Assembly: GCA_963831645.1 (NCBI GenBank)
Contig: CAWHQZ010000028.1
Coordinates: 248,001-312,000, forward strand
DNA: 64,000 bases
From: CAWHQZ01 sp963831645
GTDB taxonomy: Bacteria > Pseudomonadota > Alphaproteobacteria > Rhizobiales > Aestuariivirgaceae
Direction: 5' to 3'
Shown here: positions 1 to 10,672 of the stretch, piece by piece
Layout: each line of letters begins with the position of its first letter
How positions within the stretch are numbered: position 1 is the first letter of the stretch
Translations under genes and position numbers: made by a program
Notes under the pieces: model-generated
What the model saw: the letters and a program-made list of their open reading frames with translations, nothing else
Told to the model about the DNA's origin: nothing
The model's database searches: none

Positions 1-942
1 CACCCGCGCGTTCTCCGCCTCGATGAGCTTGGCGAACGCGTCGCCCGCCAGGTAGAGATCGATCCACTTCTTTTCGGCCAGCACCTTCTTCCACCCGTCA
101 CTCTTCGCCGCGGCATCGACGAGGTCGAGCAGCGCCTGCTTCTGGGCATCATCGAGGCCCGGAGCGGCGACGATGGCGCGCCAGTTGGCAAGGTCCACAT
201 CCACCCCTTGCTCCTTGAGGGTCGGGATGTCGATGCCGGCGACCCGCTCGGGCGCCGAGATCGCCAGCGCGCGCAGCTCGCCCGATTTGATCTGGCCTTC
301 CCATTCGCCGTAGCCGCTGATGCCGGCGGTGACGTGACCGCCCAGGATCGCCGCAAGCGCCTCCCCGCCGCCCGAGAACGGCACGTAGTTGAGTTTCGCC
401 AGGTCCGCGCCACCCGCCTTGGCGATGAGGCCGGCCAGGATGTGATCGGTGCCGCCGGCCGAGCCGCCGCCCCAGGCGACCGCGCCCGTGTCGGACTTGA
501 GCTTGGCCATCAGGTCGCCGAGCGTTTTGATTTCAGAAGCAGCCGGCACGACCACCACCTCGTATTCGCCGGTGAGGCGGGCGATCGGCGTTACCTGTTC
601 GAGAGTAGCCGGCGACTTGTTGGTGAGGATGGCGCCGAGCATGACAAGGCCGTTGACCATGAGCACGTCGCCGTTGCCCTTTTCCCTATCGACCAGCTGG
701 GCGAGGCCGACGGTGCCGCCGGCGCCGGCAACGTTTTCGACCGTCACCGACTTGACCTGGCCGCCCGCCTTGATCACTTCCTCGAGCGCGCGTGCCGTCT
801 GGTCCCAGCCGCCGCCCGGCTTTGCCGGTGCGATGATCCGCAGATCATCGAGCGCCAGTACCGGCGAAGCGAATGGCAAGCCCGCGATGGCGAGTTCGGT
901 GGCAAGAAGAGCGGCGAGTTTCAGGCCTGATCGACGGTCCAT
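1..942 (-). CDS. TctC/Bug-family periplasmic tricarboxylate-binding protein (3' end cut by window)
   Basis: Periplasmic substrate-binding protein of the tripartite tricarboxylate transporter type; these proteins bind carboxylates or related acids and deliver them to a TctAB membrane pair. Reading leftward from an ATG at 942, behind a GGGAGG ribosome site, the frame is open to the window edge for 314 codons. It begins with a hydrophobic signal-like stretch, then shows family motifs: APAKPGGGWD near residue 40, the NVAGAGGT loop, and WGGGSAGGTDH in the middle. Usual length is about 320-330 residues, so only the last few are missing. The ligand cannot be told. TctA/TctB partners, if linked, lie left of the window. 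It diverges from pyrF across a 137-base gap. Confidence 0.85.
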   Translation of the reverse strand, partial: MDRRSGLKLAALLATELAIAGLPFASPVLALDDLRIIAPAKPGGGWDQTARALEEVIKAGGQVKSVTVENVAGAGGTVGLAQLVDREKGNGDVLMVNGLVMLGAILTNKSPATLEQVTPIARLTGEYEVVVVPAASEIKTLGDLMAKLKSDTGAVAWGGGSAGGTDHILAGLIAKAGGADLAKLNYVPFSGGGEALAAILGGHVTAGISGYGEWEGQIKSGELRALAISAPERVAGIDIPTLKEQGVDVDLANWRAIVAAPGLDDAQKQALLDLVDAAAKSDGWKKVLAEKKWIDLYLAGDAFAKLIEAENARV

Positions 943-1079
943 TGTGTCCTCCCTTGGACGTAAATCCTGCGGCGCCACGGGCCGCCTCGAACTGCGAGCC
1001 TATTGCGTTGCCACCGCCGGGTCGAGTGGGCTTGAACGATGGGGATTGCGCTGCCGGGTTGGATGTGCATGGAAGCGCC

Positions 1080-1790
1080 ATGGCTCTCTTCCCCAACCCC
1101 GTCGCGGTGGCGGTCGATGTTCCAGACCTCCTGCGCGCCCAGGCGCTTGCACGGACGGTTGCTCCGCATGTCGGTTGCCTGAAGCTCGGGATGGAGTTCT
1201 TTTATGCTCACGGCCGGACGGGTTACGAGGCGATCGCCGGGATCGGGCTGCCGATCTTTCTGGATCTCAAGCTCCATGACATCCCCAACACGGTTGCAAA
1301 GTCCATCGAGGCCTTGATGCGGCTCGAGCCGCGGCCGGCCATCATCGATGTTCATGCTCTGGGCGGCTCGACGATGATGAGGGCCGCCGCCGAAGCAGTT
1401 GCGGGACGGGCAAGGCTGGTGGCGGTCACCCTGTTGACCAGCCTCGATGATGGCGACCTCGCGGCACTCGGGTTCGCCGAACCGAAAGGCGTTGCCGGAC
1501 ATGCGCTGGCGCTGGCGTGCCTGGCCCAGGAGGCAGGGCTTGCCGGCGTGGTGTGCAGCCCCCATGATGTCGCGGCGATCCGGCAGGCCTGCGGGCCGGG
1601 GTTCCTGACCGTCGTGCCTGGGCTTCGGCCGCCGGGAAGCGCGCCGGGTGACCAGAAGCGTCATGCAACTCCCGGCGAGGCCCGCAAAGCGGGCGGCGAC
1701 GTGCTGGTGATCGGTCGACCCATCACCGCTGCGTCCGATCCGGCCGGCGCTGCCAGGGCCGTGCTGAAGGAGATTTTGGATGCCGGTTGA
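1080..1790 (+). CDS. pyrF: orotidine 5'-phosphate decarboxylase
   Basis: Catalyses OMP to UMP, the last step of de novo UMP synthesis. The 236-residue product has the family core: a V-A-V-D-V first strand, the catalytic DLKLHDIPNTV loop, the VVPGLRP strand and the phosphate-binding VIGRPIT motif near the C-terminus. ATG at 1080 is chosen because homology starts at ALFPNPVAVAVD; the frame is open further upstream, but that part has no family character. The end overlaps trpF by 11 bases, so the two are probably translated from one message. Length is normal. Confidence 0.95.
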   Translation: MALFPNPVAVAVDVPDLLRAQALARTVAPHVGCLKLGMEFFYAHGRTGYEAIAGIGLPIFLDLKLHDIPNTVAKSIEALMRLEPRPAIIDVHALGGSTMMRAAAEAVAGRARLVAVTLLTSLDDGDLAALGFAEPKGVAGHALALACLAQEAGLAGVVCSPHDVAAIRQACGPGFLTVVPGLRPPGSAPGDQKRHATPGEARKAGGDVLVIGRPITAASDPAGAARAVLKEILDAG

Positions 1791-2430
1791 GGTCAAAATC
1801 TGCGGCCTGTCGACGGCCGACGCGCTGGAGACGGCGATTGAAGCGGGCGCGCGCTACGTGGGGCTCGTATTCTATCCTCCGAGTTCGCGCGCCATCAATC
1901 CGGAAGCGGCGCGCGTTCTCGCCGGCAGGGCACGCGGCAGGGCTGGGATCGTGGCCCTTGTCGTTGACGCGGATGATGAGCTTCTGGCGCGAATTACCGC
2001 TATTGTGCGCCCGGATTATTTCCAGGCGCATGGCCGGGAGGACGCCGGTCGTATCGCCGAAATCGCGCGCTCAACCGGTGTGCCGGTGATCAAGGCCATC
2101 AAGGTCGAGGGGCGGACCGACATCGATACGGCCAAGCCCTACCGCGATGTTGCGGCGATGATGATGTTCGATGCCAAGGCGCCTGCCACGCTCGCCGGTG
2201 CGCTGCCCGGCGGCAATGGCCTGGCGTTCGACTGGACACTGCTCTCCCGCGAAGGCACGCCGCGCCGCTTCATGCTGGCGGGCGGCCTCAACCCCGCCAA
2301 CGTCGGCCGGGCAATCGAGGTTACGGGCGCGCCCATCGTCGATGCCTCATCGGGAGTGGAATCGTCGCCCGGAGTGAAAGACGCTGGGTTGATCAGGAAA
2401 TTCATTGAGGCGGCGCGGGCGGCTGGCTAA
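1780..2430 (+). CDS. trpF: phosphoribosylanthranilate isomerase
   Basis: TIM-barrel enzyme converting N-(5'-phosphoribosyl)anthranilate to CdRP in tryptophan synthesis. The 216-residue protein opens with VKICGLS, carrying the family's catalytic Cys, followed by the GLVFYPPSSR loop. The later phosphate-binding strands (AGGLNPANV, DASSGVESSPGVKD) are intact and include the catalytic Asp of the DxSSGVE motif. It starts inside the end of pyrF and is followed after about 30 bases by trpB, the usual alphaproteobacterial order. Confidence 0.95.
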   Translation: MPVEVKICGLSTADALETAIEAGARYVGLVFYPPSSRAINPEAARVLAGRARGRAGIVALVVDADDELLARITAIVRPDYFQAHGREDAGRIAEIARSTGVPVIKAIKVEGRTDIDTAKPYRDVAAMMMFDAKAPATLAGALPGGNGLAFDWTLLSREGTPRRFMLAGGLNPANVGRAIEVTGAPIVDASSGVESSPGVKDAGLIRKFIEAARAAG

Positions 2431-2461
2431 GACCGGTTGCTGTTGTTTCAAGGAAAAGCGC

Positions 2462-3681
2462 TTGAACCTCGATCTTCCCAATTCCTATCGCACCGGGCCC
2501 GACGAGCGGGGCTTCTTCGGCATCCATGGCGGACGGTTCGTCGCGGAGACCCTGATGCCGCTCATCCTCGAGCTCGAGCGGTCCTACGAGCAGGCGAGGC
2601 AGGATCCCTTCCTTCCAGAAGCAACTCGACGATTTCCTGGAGCACTACGTAGGCCGCCCGAGCCCGCTTTATTTCGCCGAGCGCCTGACCAGCTACCTCG
2701 GCGGCGCCAAAATCTATTTCAAGCGCGACGAGCTCAATCACACCGGCGCCCACAAGATCAACAATGTGCTGGGCCAGATCCTGCTCGCCCGACGCATGGG
2801 CAGGACCCGCATCATTGCCGAGACAGGCGCCGGCCAGCACGGGGTCGCCACCGCCACGGCCTGCGCGCGGTTCGGACTCAAATGCATCGTGTACATGGGC
2901 GAGGTCGATATCGAGCGGCAGAAGCCCAACGTATTCCGGATGAAGCTTCTGGGCGCGGAGGTGATCCCGGTGCATTCGGGTTCGCGCACTCTCAAGGATG
3001 CGCTCAACGAGGCGCTGCGCGACTGGGTGGCGAACGTGGAAGATACGTTCTACTGCATCGGCACCGTCGCGGGACCTCATCCCTACCCGCAGATGGTGCG
3101 CGATTTCCAGTCCGTCATCGGCGTCGAGACGCGAAAGCAGATGGTCACAGCGAGAGGGTCGTCTGCCCGATTCGATCGTCGCCTGCATCGGCGGCGGCTC
3201 CAACGCCATGGGCCTGTTCCATCCGTTCCTCGACGACAGGAGCGTCGACATCTACGGCGTCGAGGCGGCAGGTTCGGGGCTTCGGTCCGGCAAGCACGCA
3301 GCCTCCATCAGCGGCGGCCGCCCCGGCATCCTGCATGGCAACCGCACCTACCTTCTGATGAACGATGACGGCCAGATCACCGAGGCCCATTCGATTTCCG
3401 CCGGTCTCGACTATCCAGGCATTGGTCCCGAGCACTCCTGGCTGCATGACGTGGGGCGGGTAAACTATGTTTCGGCGACCGACCAGGAAGCGCTCGCAGC
3501 GTTCCAACTCTGCTGCGAGCAGGAAGGCATTATTCCCGCGCTCGAGCCTGCTCACGCACTCGCCCACGTGATCAAGCTTGCACCGACCAAGCCGAAGAAT
3601 CACCTCATCGTCATGAATCTGTGTGGCCGCGGCGACAAGGACATATTCACAGTGGCGCGGCGCCTGGGAGTCGAACTGTGA
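2462..3681 (+). CDS. trpB: tryptophan synthase beta subunit; frame broken twice
   Basis: Condenses indole and serine to tryptophan with PLP. Homology covers the whole length but lies in three frames: NSYRTGPDERGFFG to about 2605, then from SFQKQLDDF (near 2612) through the PLP-lysine motif HTGAHKINN, GAGQHGVATA and PHPYPQMVRDF to about 3150, then LPDSIVACIGGGSNAMG to the stop. Each break fits one extra base: one in the CCC run at 2606-2608, one within 3149-3155. TTG at 2462 is preferred as start because an AAGGA site precedes it at normal spacing. The stop overlaps trpA by one base (TGATG). Strong conservation on both sides of each break argues for sequencing error over decay, but a non-functional allele cannot be excluded. 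Confidence 0.9.
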
Positions 3682-4520
3682 TGACGCGCATCGAAACGAG
3701 ATTCGCTTCGCTCACCAGGGAAGGCAGGGCGGGTCTCGTCGCCTTCGTCACGGCGGGCGATCCCGACTATGCGACATCTCTCGAGATCGTGCGCGGCTTG
3801 CCGGCGGCCGGCGCCGACCTCATCGAGCTCGGCATGCCGTTCACCGACCCCATGGCCGACGGGCCGGCGGTGCAGGCCTCTTCGCTCCGGGCCCTGAAGG
3901 CCGGCCAGACGATGAGCAAGACCCTGGCGCTCGTGCGCGCCTTCCGGGCCCAGGAGCCGGCAACGCCCATCATCCTGATGGGCTACCACAATCCCGTATT
4001 CATCTATGGCGTGACCCGGTTTCTGGAGGATGCCAAGGCGGCTGGTGTCGACGGCCTGATCGTCGTCGACCTGCCGCCGGAACATGACGATGAGTTGTGC
4101 CTGCCGGCGCTGGCGCACGGATTGAATTTCATCAGGCTCGCCACACCTACCACCGACGATCACCGGCTCGCCAAGGTGCTCTCCAACACGTCCGGCTTCG
4201 TCTATTATGTGTCGGTGCTCGGCATCACCGGCACCAAGACACCGGATGTCGGACAGGTAAGGTCCAACGTCATGCGCATAAAGAAGCACACGACGCTGCC
4301 GGTCGCCGTCGGCTTCGGCGTGAAGACAGCGGCCCAGGCGCGCGCCATCGCCGGCACTGCCGATGCCGTCGTGGTCGGCTCGGCACTCGTCACCGCGGTG
4401 CGCGACAGTTTGACCCGCGCCGGCAAGGCGACTGCGCGCACTCCCAAATCGGTGCTCGCCCGCGTGCGTGAGATCGCCGTCGGGCTCAAGCAGACGCCGC
4501 GACTTGGGGCAGCGCAGTGA
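3681..4520 (+). CDS. trpA: tryptophan synthase alpha subunit
   Basis: Cleaves indole-3-glycerol phosphate to indole, which is channelled to TrpB. The 279-residue product shows LVAFVTAGDPDY, the catalytic Glu in IELGMPFTDPMADGP, the catalytic Asp in VDLPPEHDDE, and the phosphate site VGFGVKTAAQA. ATG at 3681 shares its first base with the trpB stop, implying coupling. A GTG three bases earlier is an alternative start. The 3' end overlaps accD by four bases (GTGA). Confidence 0.95.
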   Translation: MTRIETRFASLTREGRAGLVAFVTAGDPDYATSLEIVRGLPAAGADLIELGMPFTDPMADGPAVQASSLRALKAGQTMSKTLALVRAFRAQEPATPIILMGYHNPVFIYGVTRFLEDAKAAGVDGLIVVDLPPEHDDELCLPALAHGLNFIRLATPTTDDHRLAKVLSNTSGFVYYVSVLGITGTKTPDVGQVRSNVMRIKKHTTLPVAVGFGVKTAAQARAIAGTADAVVVGSALVTAVRDSLTRAGKATARTPKSVLARVREIAVGLKQTPRLGAAQ

Positions 4521-5440
4521 ACTGGATCAGGAACTTCATCCGGCCGAAGATCCGGGGCTTTCTCGGCACCCGGAAGGATGTGCCGGAGAACATGTGGATC
4601 AAATGCCCGGAGACCGGGCAGATGGTCTTTTATCGCGATCTCGAGGCCAACCTTTTTGTGATCCCGGGGTCCGGCTACCACATGCGCATTGCCCCGGAGG
4701 CGCGGCTCGCGGCTCTTTTCGACGACGGCGCCTACGAGAAGCTGGCGTTGCCACAAGTCGCCGTCGATCCGCTCGGATTCCGCGACGAGCGGCGCTACAG
4801 CGATCGGCTCAAGGAAGCGCGGCAGAAGACCAACGCCGAGGATGCAATTCTCGCCGCGCATGGCGATCTCGACGGCATGCCGATCGTGGCGGCGGTGCAG
4901 GACTTCGCTTTCATGGGCGGTTCGCTCGGCATGGCGGCGGGGGAGGCCATCATCACCGCGATGCGTGCCGCAGTCGAGCGCAGTTGCGCGTTTATCCTGT
5001 TTGCGGCCTCCGGCGGCGCCCGCATGCAGGAAGGCATTCTGTCGCTCATGCAGTTGCCGCGCACCACCATCGCGGTCCAGGAGCTGCGCGAGGCGAAACT
5101 GCCGTACATCGTCGTGCTCACCAATCCGACGACCGGAGGCGTGACCGCCTCCTACGCCATGCTGGGCGACATACATCTGGCCGAGCCGGGTGCGCTGATC
5201 GGCTTCGCCGGCCCGCGGGTGATCGAGCAGACGATCCGCGAAAAGCTTCCCGACGGCTTTCAGCGGGCCGAATATCTCGAGGCCCACGGCATGGTCGACG
5301 CAGTGGTGCCCCGGCACGACCTGCGCCCGACGCTCTCCCGGCTGATTCGCATGCTGATGAAGGCGCCGGCGCTCGCCGTTTCCGGGACGACGGTCGTCAT
5401 CAGCGAGCCTGAGCCGGTCGAGCTGCTCGCCGCCCAGTAG
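4517..5440 (+). CDS. accD: acetyl-CoA carboxylase carboxyltransferase beta subunit
   Basis: Carboxyltransferase beta subunit that, with AccA, transfers CO2 from carboxybiotin to acetyl-CoA to give malonyl-CoA. The 307-residue protein has the crotonase-like core: FMGGSLGMAAGEAI, ASGGARMQEG and PTTGGVTASYAMLGD. The N-terminal region keeps only one cysteine (WIKCPETGQMVF), so the four-cysteine zinc ribbon of the E. coli protein is absent. As I recall this is usual for rhizobial AccD. GTG start at 4517 overlaps the trpA stop. The trpA-accD-folC order is characteristic of alphaproteobacteria. Confidence 0.94.
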   Translation: MNWIRNFIRPKIRGFLGTRKDVPENMWIKCPETGQMVFYRDLEANLFVIPGSGYHMRIAPEARLAALFDDGAYEKLALPQVAVDPLGFRDERRYSDRLKEARQKTNAEDAILAAHGDLDGMPIVAAVQDFAFMGGSLGMAAGEAIITAMRAAVERSCAFILFAASGGARMQEGILSLMQLPRTTIAVQELREAKLPYIVVLTNPTTGGVTASYAMLGDIHLAEPGALIGFAGPRVIEQTIREKLPDGFQRAEYLEAHGMVDAVVPRHDLRPTLSRLIRMLMKAPALAVSGTTVVISEPEPVELLAAQ

Positions 5441-5466
5441 GCGCGACGCAACATCGATTCGGTGCC

Positions 5467-6810
5467 ATGGCGTTGAGCGATGCCATCCTGACGCGGCTTC
5501 TCGCCTTCCATCCCAAGATCATCGACCTCTCTCTCGAGCGCATGTGGCGCATCCTGGCGCTGCTCGACAATCCCGAGGAGCGGCTGCCGCCGGTCGTCCA
5601 TGTAGCGGGAACCAACGGTAAGGGGTCGACGATTGCTTTTCTGCGGGCGATTCTCGAGGCGGCGGGCCTGCGCGTGCATACCTACACTTCGCCGCACCTC
5701 GTCAGGTTTCACGAGCGCATCCGGCTGGCAAGCGGTCAGGGGTCAAGCGAGCTCATTACCGAGGAGGCGCTCGCAGCGGTGCTCCAGGAATGCGAGCAGA
5801 TAAACGGTGGCGCGCCCATTACTTTTTTCGAGATTACGACCGCAGCGGCTTTTCTGGCGTTTTCGCGTCTACCCGCTGACTATCTGCTGCTCGAGGTGGG
5901 ACTGGGCGGGAGACTCGACGCCACGAATGTGATAGCCCGGCCGCGGCTGTCGGTCATCACGACGATCGGCTTGGATCATCAAAAGCATCTCGGCGATACC
6001 CTCACCCTCATTGCCCGCGAGAAGGCGGGAATCCTCAAGAAAGGCATTGCGGCGGTCATCGGACATCAGCCTGACGAAGCGCTGGCCGAAATCAGGCGCG
6101 TGGCGTCCGGGCTCGCCGCACCCCTGTCGGTTGCCGGAGAAGACTGGCTGGTGTCCGAGCAGCAGGGCGGTCTTGTCTATCAGGACGGCGAAGCGCTGCT
6201 CGATTTGCCGAAACCACGGCTGAGCGGCCGTTTTCAGATCGACAATGCCGGTCTTGCGATCGCCGCCACGCGCCAGATCGCGAACCGCGCCATCGACGAT
6301 GTCGCAATGGCGCGGGGTCTGCGCAGCGCGGCCTGGCCGGCCCGCATGCAGCGGCTTGGCTCAGGGCTCCTGACGGAGCTGGCGGGTAGGGGAGCAGAGT
6401 TGTGGCTTGACGGTGGTCACAATCCGCTGGGCGGCGAGGCGCTGGCTGAAAGCATGGCCGAGCTCGCACGACGTTCACCCAAACAGCTGGTGATCATCTG
6501 GGGCATGCTAGACACCAAGAATGCCCGTGCCTTCATCCACCCTTTCCGGGCGTTGGCGCGAAGCGTGGTTGCCCTCGCCATACCGGGCGAGCCGGGCGCC
6601 ATGGCGGCCGACGAGCTCGTTCGCATCGCGCAGTCGGAAGGTATCGATGCCTGCTCGGCCGGTTCGATCGAACAGGCGGTTCGCAAGGCGGCAAGCCTGG
6701 CGCCGGACGCTCGGATCCTGATTGCCGGCTCGCTCTATCTCGCCGGCCGGGTGCTCGCGTTACATGGCGGTGAGCGCATGTCCGCGGTGAGCGGAACAGC
6801 GCCAAGGTAG
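5467..6810 (+). CDS. folC: bifunctional dihydrofolate / folylpolyglutamate synthase
   Basis: Adds glutamate to dihydropteroate and then to folates, using ATP. The 447-residue protein contains the P-loop VAGTNGKGST near residue 50, the TSPHLVRFHERI motif, the LLEVGLGGRLDATN loop, and the C-terminal Mur-ligase-like domain with LDGGHNP. Length and motif order are normal. It lies 26 bases after accD on the same strand and faces trxA across a 37-base gap. Confidence 0.93.
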   Translation: MALSDAILTRLLAFHPKIIDLSLERMWRILALLDNPEERLPPVVHVAGTNGKGSTIAFLRAILEAAGLRVHTYTSPHLVRFHERIRLASGQGSSELITEEALAAVLQECEQINGGAPITFFEITTAAAFLAFSRLPADYLLLEVGLGGRLDATNVIARPRLSVITTIGLDHQKHLGDTLTLIAREKAGILKKGIAAVIGHQPDEALAEIRRVASGLAAPLSVAGEDWLVSEQQGGLVYQDGEALLDLPKPRLSGRFQIDNAGLAIAATRQIANRAIDDVAMARGLRSAAWPARMQRLGSGLLTELAGRGAELWLDGGHNPLGGEALAESMAELARRSPKQLVIIWGMLDTKNARAFIHPFRALARSVVALAIPGEPGAMAADELVRIAQSEGIDACSAGSIEQAVRKAASLAPDARILIAGSLYLAGRVLALHGGERMSAVSGTAPR

Positions 6811-6847
6811 TTGCCCTGGCCTGTTCCCACAGATGCGATGCCGGCAG

Positions 6848-7168
6848 TTATAGCGAGCGGTTGATCCAGTCGACGAGCTTGCTTTTGGGTGCTGCGCCGA
6901 CCTGGGTCGCGGCGACCTCGCCGCCTTTGAACAGCATCAACGTCGGGATACCGCGTACACCGTAGCGCGAGGGAACCGAAGGGTTCTCATCGATGTTCAG
7001 CTTGACCACCTTGATCCTGCCGTTCATTTCGGTTGCGATCTCCTCCAGCGCCGGAGAGATTTGACGGCACGGGCCGCACCATTCGGCCCAGAAGTCAACC
7101 ACCACTGGACCGTCGGACTTCAGTACGTCTTGTTCGAAGCTCTGGTCGGATACCTTGCCGGTCGCCAT
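6848..7168 (-). CDS. trxA: thioredoxin
   Basis: Cytoplasmic disulfide reductant of 106 residues with the redox motif WCGPC after VVDFWAEW, the cis-proline segment RGIPTLMLFK, and the usual C-terminal helix ending near VDWINRSL. ATG at 7168 (ATGKVSDQSF) is preferred; the frame continues upstream to 7264, but the extra 32 residues have no thioredoxin character. It lies 79 bases downstream of addA on the same strand. Confidence 0.93.
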   Translation of the reverse strand: MATGKVSDQSFEQDVLKSDGPVVVDFWAEWCGPCRQISPALEEIATEMNGRIKVVKLNIDENPSVPSRYGVRGIPTLMLFKGGEVAATQVGAAPKSKLVDWINRSL

Positions 7169-7247
7169 CTGTGATCTCGCTGTTGATTCTTGTCTAGCGA
7201 AGGTAGGTTCGGTCGTCGCCACGGTCAAGGACCGGCATCTCTGCAAT

Positions 7248-10200
7248 TCAAGGCGGACAAGCAAGAAGTGCAGTGTCCATGAGCCCGGCAGGGACTTCCA
7301 TGAGCTTCAGAGACTCGGTCCACAAAATCGCGCCACGCACGGTCTTTTGCGGGTAAATGGAGGCAAGCGCCAGCCGGTAGAGTGCGAGCTGCCTGATGTA
7401 TGCCGGGTCGATGTCAGCCAGAGTGCGAGGCGGGGGCCGGCTCGCCTTGTAGTCCACGACAAGAACGTCATGCTCGCGCACGAGCAACCTGTCGATCCGC
7501 CCCGCCATTGCAGCCTCCCTGCCGTCCGGAAGCTTCACCTGCGCGGCGATTGAAACCTCAGCCAGGCCCTCCGGCGAGAAAACGTCACGGAATTCGCCGT
7601 GATCGAGCACCGCCACGGTGGAGGAAAGAATGTCCTCCTGGCCGCGTGCATCCAGGCCGTGCCCGGGCATTGCAAGATAGCGCCTTGCAGCCGCCTCCCG
7701 CGCTGCCGGATCGAGTCCGGGTAGGGCCTCGAGCAGGCGATGAATGTGGACGCCTCGCGCCCGGTCGCGGCCGGCACCTCCTCGCAGCGGCGGATTGATA
7801 GTCTCCTGCGGGTGAGCGGCAGGCCGGCGCGAGGGTTTCAGTTCTGGTACGTCTGTTGCCGCAGCAGCCGGCAAAGTATCGATCCACTCCGGCAGCGGCT
7901 CAAAGGTGGCCTCATCCTCTTCGTCCTCTGGAAACTCGCCGGTACCCGGTTCGACACCCTCGTAGAACCATATGATGCGGCCTTCCGGATCGGTGCGCGA
8001 TTTGCCGATCTGCCGAAGTACCGGCGCGACGCGCAGGTACCAGCACTGGGGCGGCAACGCGTCCTCCGGACGGTTGTGGAAGCCGCATATATAGAGACGG
8101 TCCCTGGCCCGGGTCATTGCCACATATAGCAGCCGTTCGTACTCGGCCATGGCCCGGGCGCGAGCCTGATCGCGAAGCTCGGCGATCAGAGCCGGGTCCT
8201 TGTCCGACCTTACCCGCCACAGCGGCACGCTGAGGTGGCCAAGGGAATGCTTGACGGTCGCGGCAAGGACGTGCGGCTCCTTCCGACGCTCGGGGATCTC
8301 GCAGGTATCTGCCAGGATGACGATATTGGCCTCGAGCCCCTTGGCGCCGTGCACCGTCATGACGCGGACTTCTTCTGACGCCCTGCTCCATGTCGCGCTT
8401 CAGCACTGTATCCTCGGATTCGATCCAGCAGAGAAACTCTGAGAGCGAGGCCGTTTGCCCACCGCTGGGGTCGAGGCACTCCGACAAGAAGGCGTCGAGC
8501 GGCTCGCCGCATTGACTTCCGAGGCGCGCGATGAGCCGCTCGCGTCCCCGATCGGCAGTGAGCACGCCGGCAAAGAATTCGAATGGCGCCCGATACCCTG
8601 CTTCCTCCCTCCACTTTTCGAACCTCGCGAGCGCTGTGCGGTAGGGGTGCCCGTCCTCAACCGCCGCTTGCAGCCGCTGCCAGAGCGTGCACCGCCCCCG
8701 GGCGGAGGCCAGGATCAGCAGGTCGTCATCGCCGATGGGCTTGCCATCGTCACGTTCCACCAGCGGACTCTTCAGAAGGCAGGCCAGCATCTGATCGTCG
8801 GCGGGCAGCAACACCGCATGACCGAGGGCGAGGAGATCCATGACGGCAATATTCGTCGTCAGCTTGAGCCGGTCGGCGCCGCTGACCGGAAGACCCTCTT
8901 TCTTCAGCGCCCGCACCAGTTCATCCATCAAGGTGGTGCGCTGGCGGACGAGGATGAGAATATCGCCCGGACTGACCGCTCGTCCGCGCCCTGAAAGAGG
9001 CTCTTTGTCCGCGATCCAGCGGCGGATTTCGCCGGCGATACGCGAGGCCAGCCTTCGCCGCGGATGTTCGCTGAAATCGTAGATGAGGGGAGCGTGCCAG
9101 GCATCGCGCACGCGCCGAGCGTCTCTGGTCTCGAGTGGCCAGAGCTCTACTCTGCCCGGAGCAGTGGTTCGGCTGGCTTCGTGGACGACGTCCGGAAAAA
9201 CACGGTCGACAACTTCGAGAATGGCCTTCGTTGACCGGAAGGAGACCGTCAGACCGATTTCCGGCACGCTGCGGCCGGCACTCAGAATCCTTGCGGCGAA
9301 ATACCTGCGCATGTCCTCGAATGCCGCCGGGTCCGCGCCCTGGAAAGCGAATATGCACTGCTTTTCGTCGCCGACGACGAACAGTGTGCGCCTGAGCCCG
9401 GACCGGGCGCCTTCCCCGGCAAAGAACTCGGCCGCGATGCCCTGGACGATCTGCCACTGCGCGCGGCTGGTGTCCTGGGCCTCGTCGATGAGCAAATGAT
9501 CGATGCCGCCGTCGAGCTTGTAGAGAACCCAGTTCGCGGTTTCAGGATCGGAGAGCAGCGACAGTGTCTTGTGTATCAGATCGTCGTAGTCGAAGTAGCC
9601 GAGCGCGCGTTTGCTCGCCTCGTAGCGGTTGAGGATCGGCGCGGCGAGTGCCACGAGAGCGGACGTCGCCTCATACACGCCGAGGCGGCGGGCGCGCTCG
9701 AACAGGGGGGCCAGGCGCGTGCCTTCGCTCGCCAGAAATTCGGCACAGGCCGGGCTCGCGGCGCAAAGCCGGCGCGGCGGGAAGGCGCCCTTGCTGCGTG
9801 GCTCGCCTTTCTTCGTCAGAAAGAGCGTCTGCAGATGGCTGAGCAACTCCTCCTCTGAACCCGCGGCAAGCAGACCCCGGATGGCCGGCAGCAGCGCGCA
9901 TCCGCAGCCGATGGCTTCGATCTGCGCGCCTGCCTCGGAATAGGCGGCGCGATCGAGACCGCCGGCGAGGTCGCGGGCGAAATTTGCCAGGGTGTCCTCC
10001 GCAGCGAGCTCGAGGGCTGCCGACAGGATTTGCTTTCTGGTTTCCTCACGTCCGTAGAGTGCGATAGTTTCGCGATAGGCCAGAAGTTCCAGCAGCAGGC
10101 CTTCGAAACCGGCCGTCGTCACGTGGCGGGCCACGGTCGCTACGGCGCCGACAAGTGCTTCCTCCCTGCCGGCGAGCACTGCGTCCTGAGCTGCCGTCAG

Positions 10201-10672
10201 CAGCTGGTGTTGCAGCCGTTCATCGATGATCTGGAAGCCCGGTACAGCGCCGGCCTCCACTGGAAAACGCTGCAAAAGTCTTTCGCAAAAGGCGTGGATG
10301 GTCTGAATGTGGAGCCGCCCCGGGGTTTCGAGAGCGGTCGCGAACAGTCGCCGCGCCGCCCGAATTTCTGCCGGCGTCTGAACTCATGCCGGTCAGGGCG
10401 GCGAGGTGCGAGCCAAGCCGGGTGTCGTCGAGGCCGGTCCACTCGCTCAACCTCCCGAACAGGCGCCGCTCCATCTCGGCGGCCGCTGCTTTCGTGAACG
10501 TGAGGCAGACGATGCGGGCGGGCTTGGCCCCCTGCAGCATCAGCCGCACCATGCGGTCGATCAGCACGTGGGTTTTGCCCGATCCGGCGTTGGCCGACAC
10601 CCAGGAGGAGTCTTCCGGATCGGATGCGAGCCGCTGGGCGTCTGTAGTTATGACCTGAGTGAAGACCGTCAT
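7248..10672 (-). CDS. addA: AddA helicase-nuclease subunit; frame broken twice
   Basis: UvrD-like helicase and nuclease subunit of the AddAB double-strand-break resection complex, which prepares ends for RecA. In order: Walker A NAGSGKTHVL near residue 35; SF1 motifs including LIDEAQDTS and GDEKQCIFAFQGADP; motif V VMTVHGAKGLE; motif VI region YVAMTRARDRLY; and a C-terminal RecB-type nuclease with GRIDRLL and VVDYKAS. The frame changes near 10371-10374 and near 8377-8383; each fits one surplus base, and removing it restores the AEIRAARRLF and EEVRVMTVHGAKG joins. ATG at 10672 overlaps the addB stop (ATGA). Intact homology on both sides of each break favours sequence error. Confidence 0.9.
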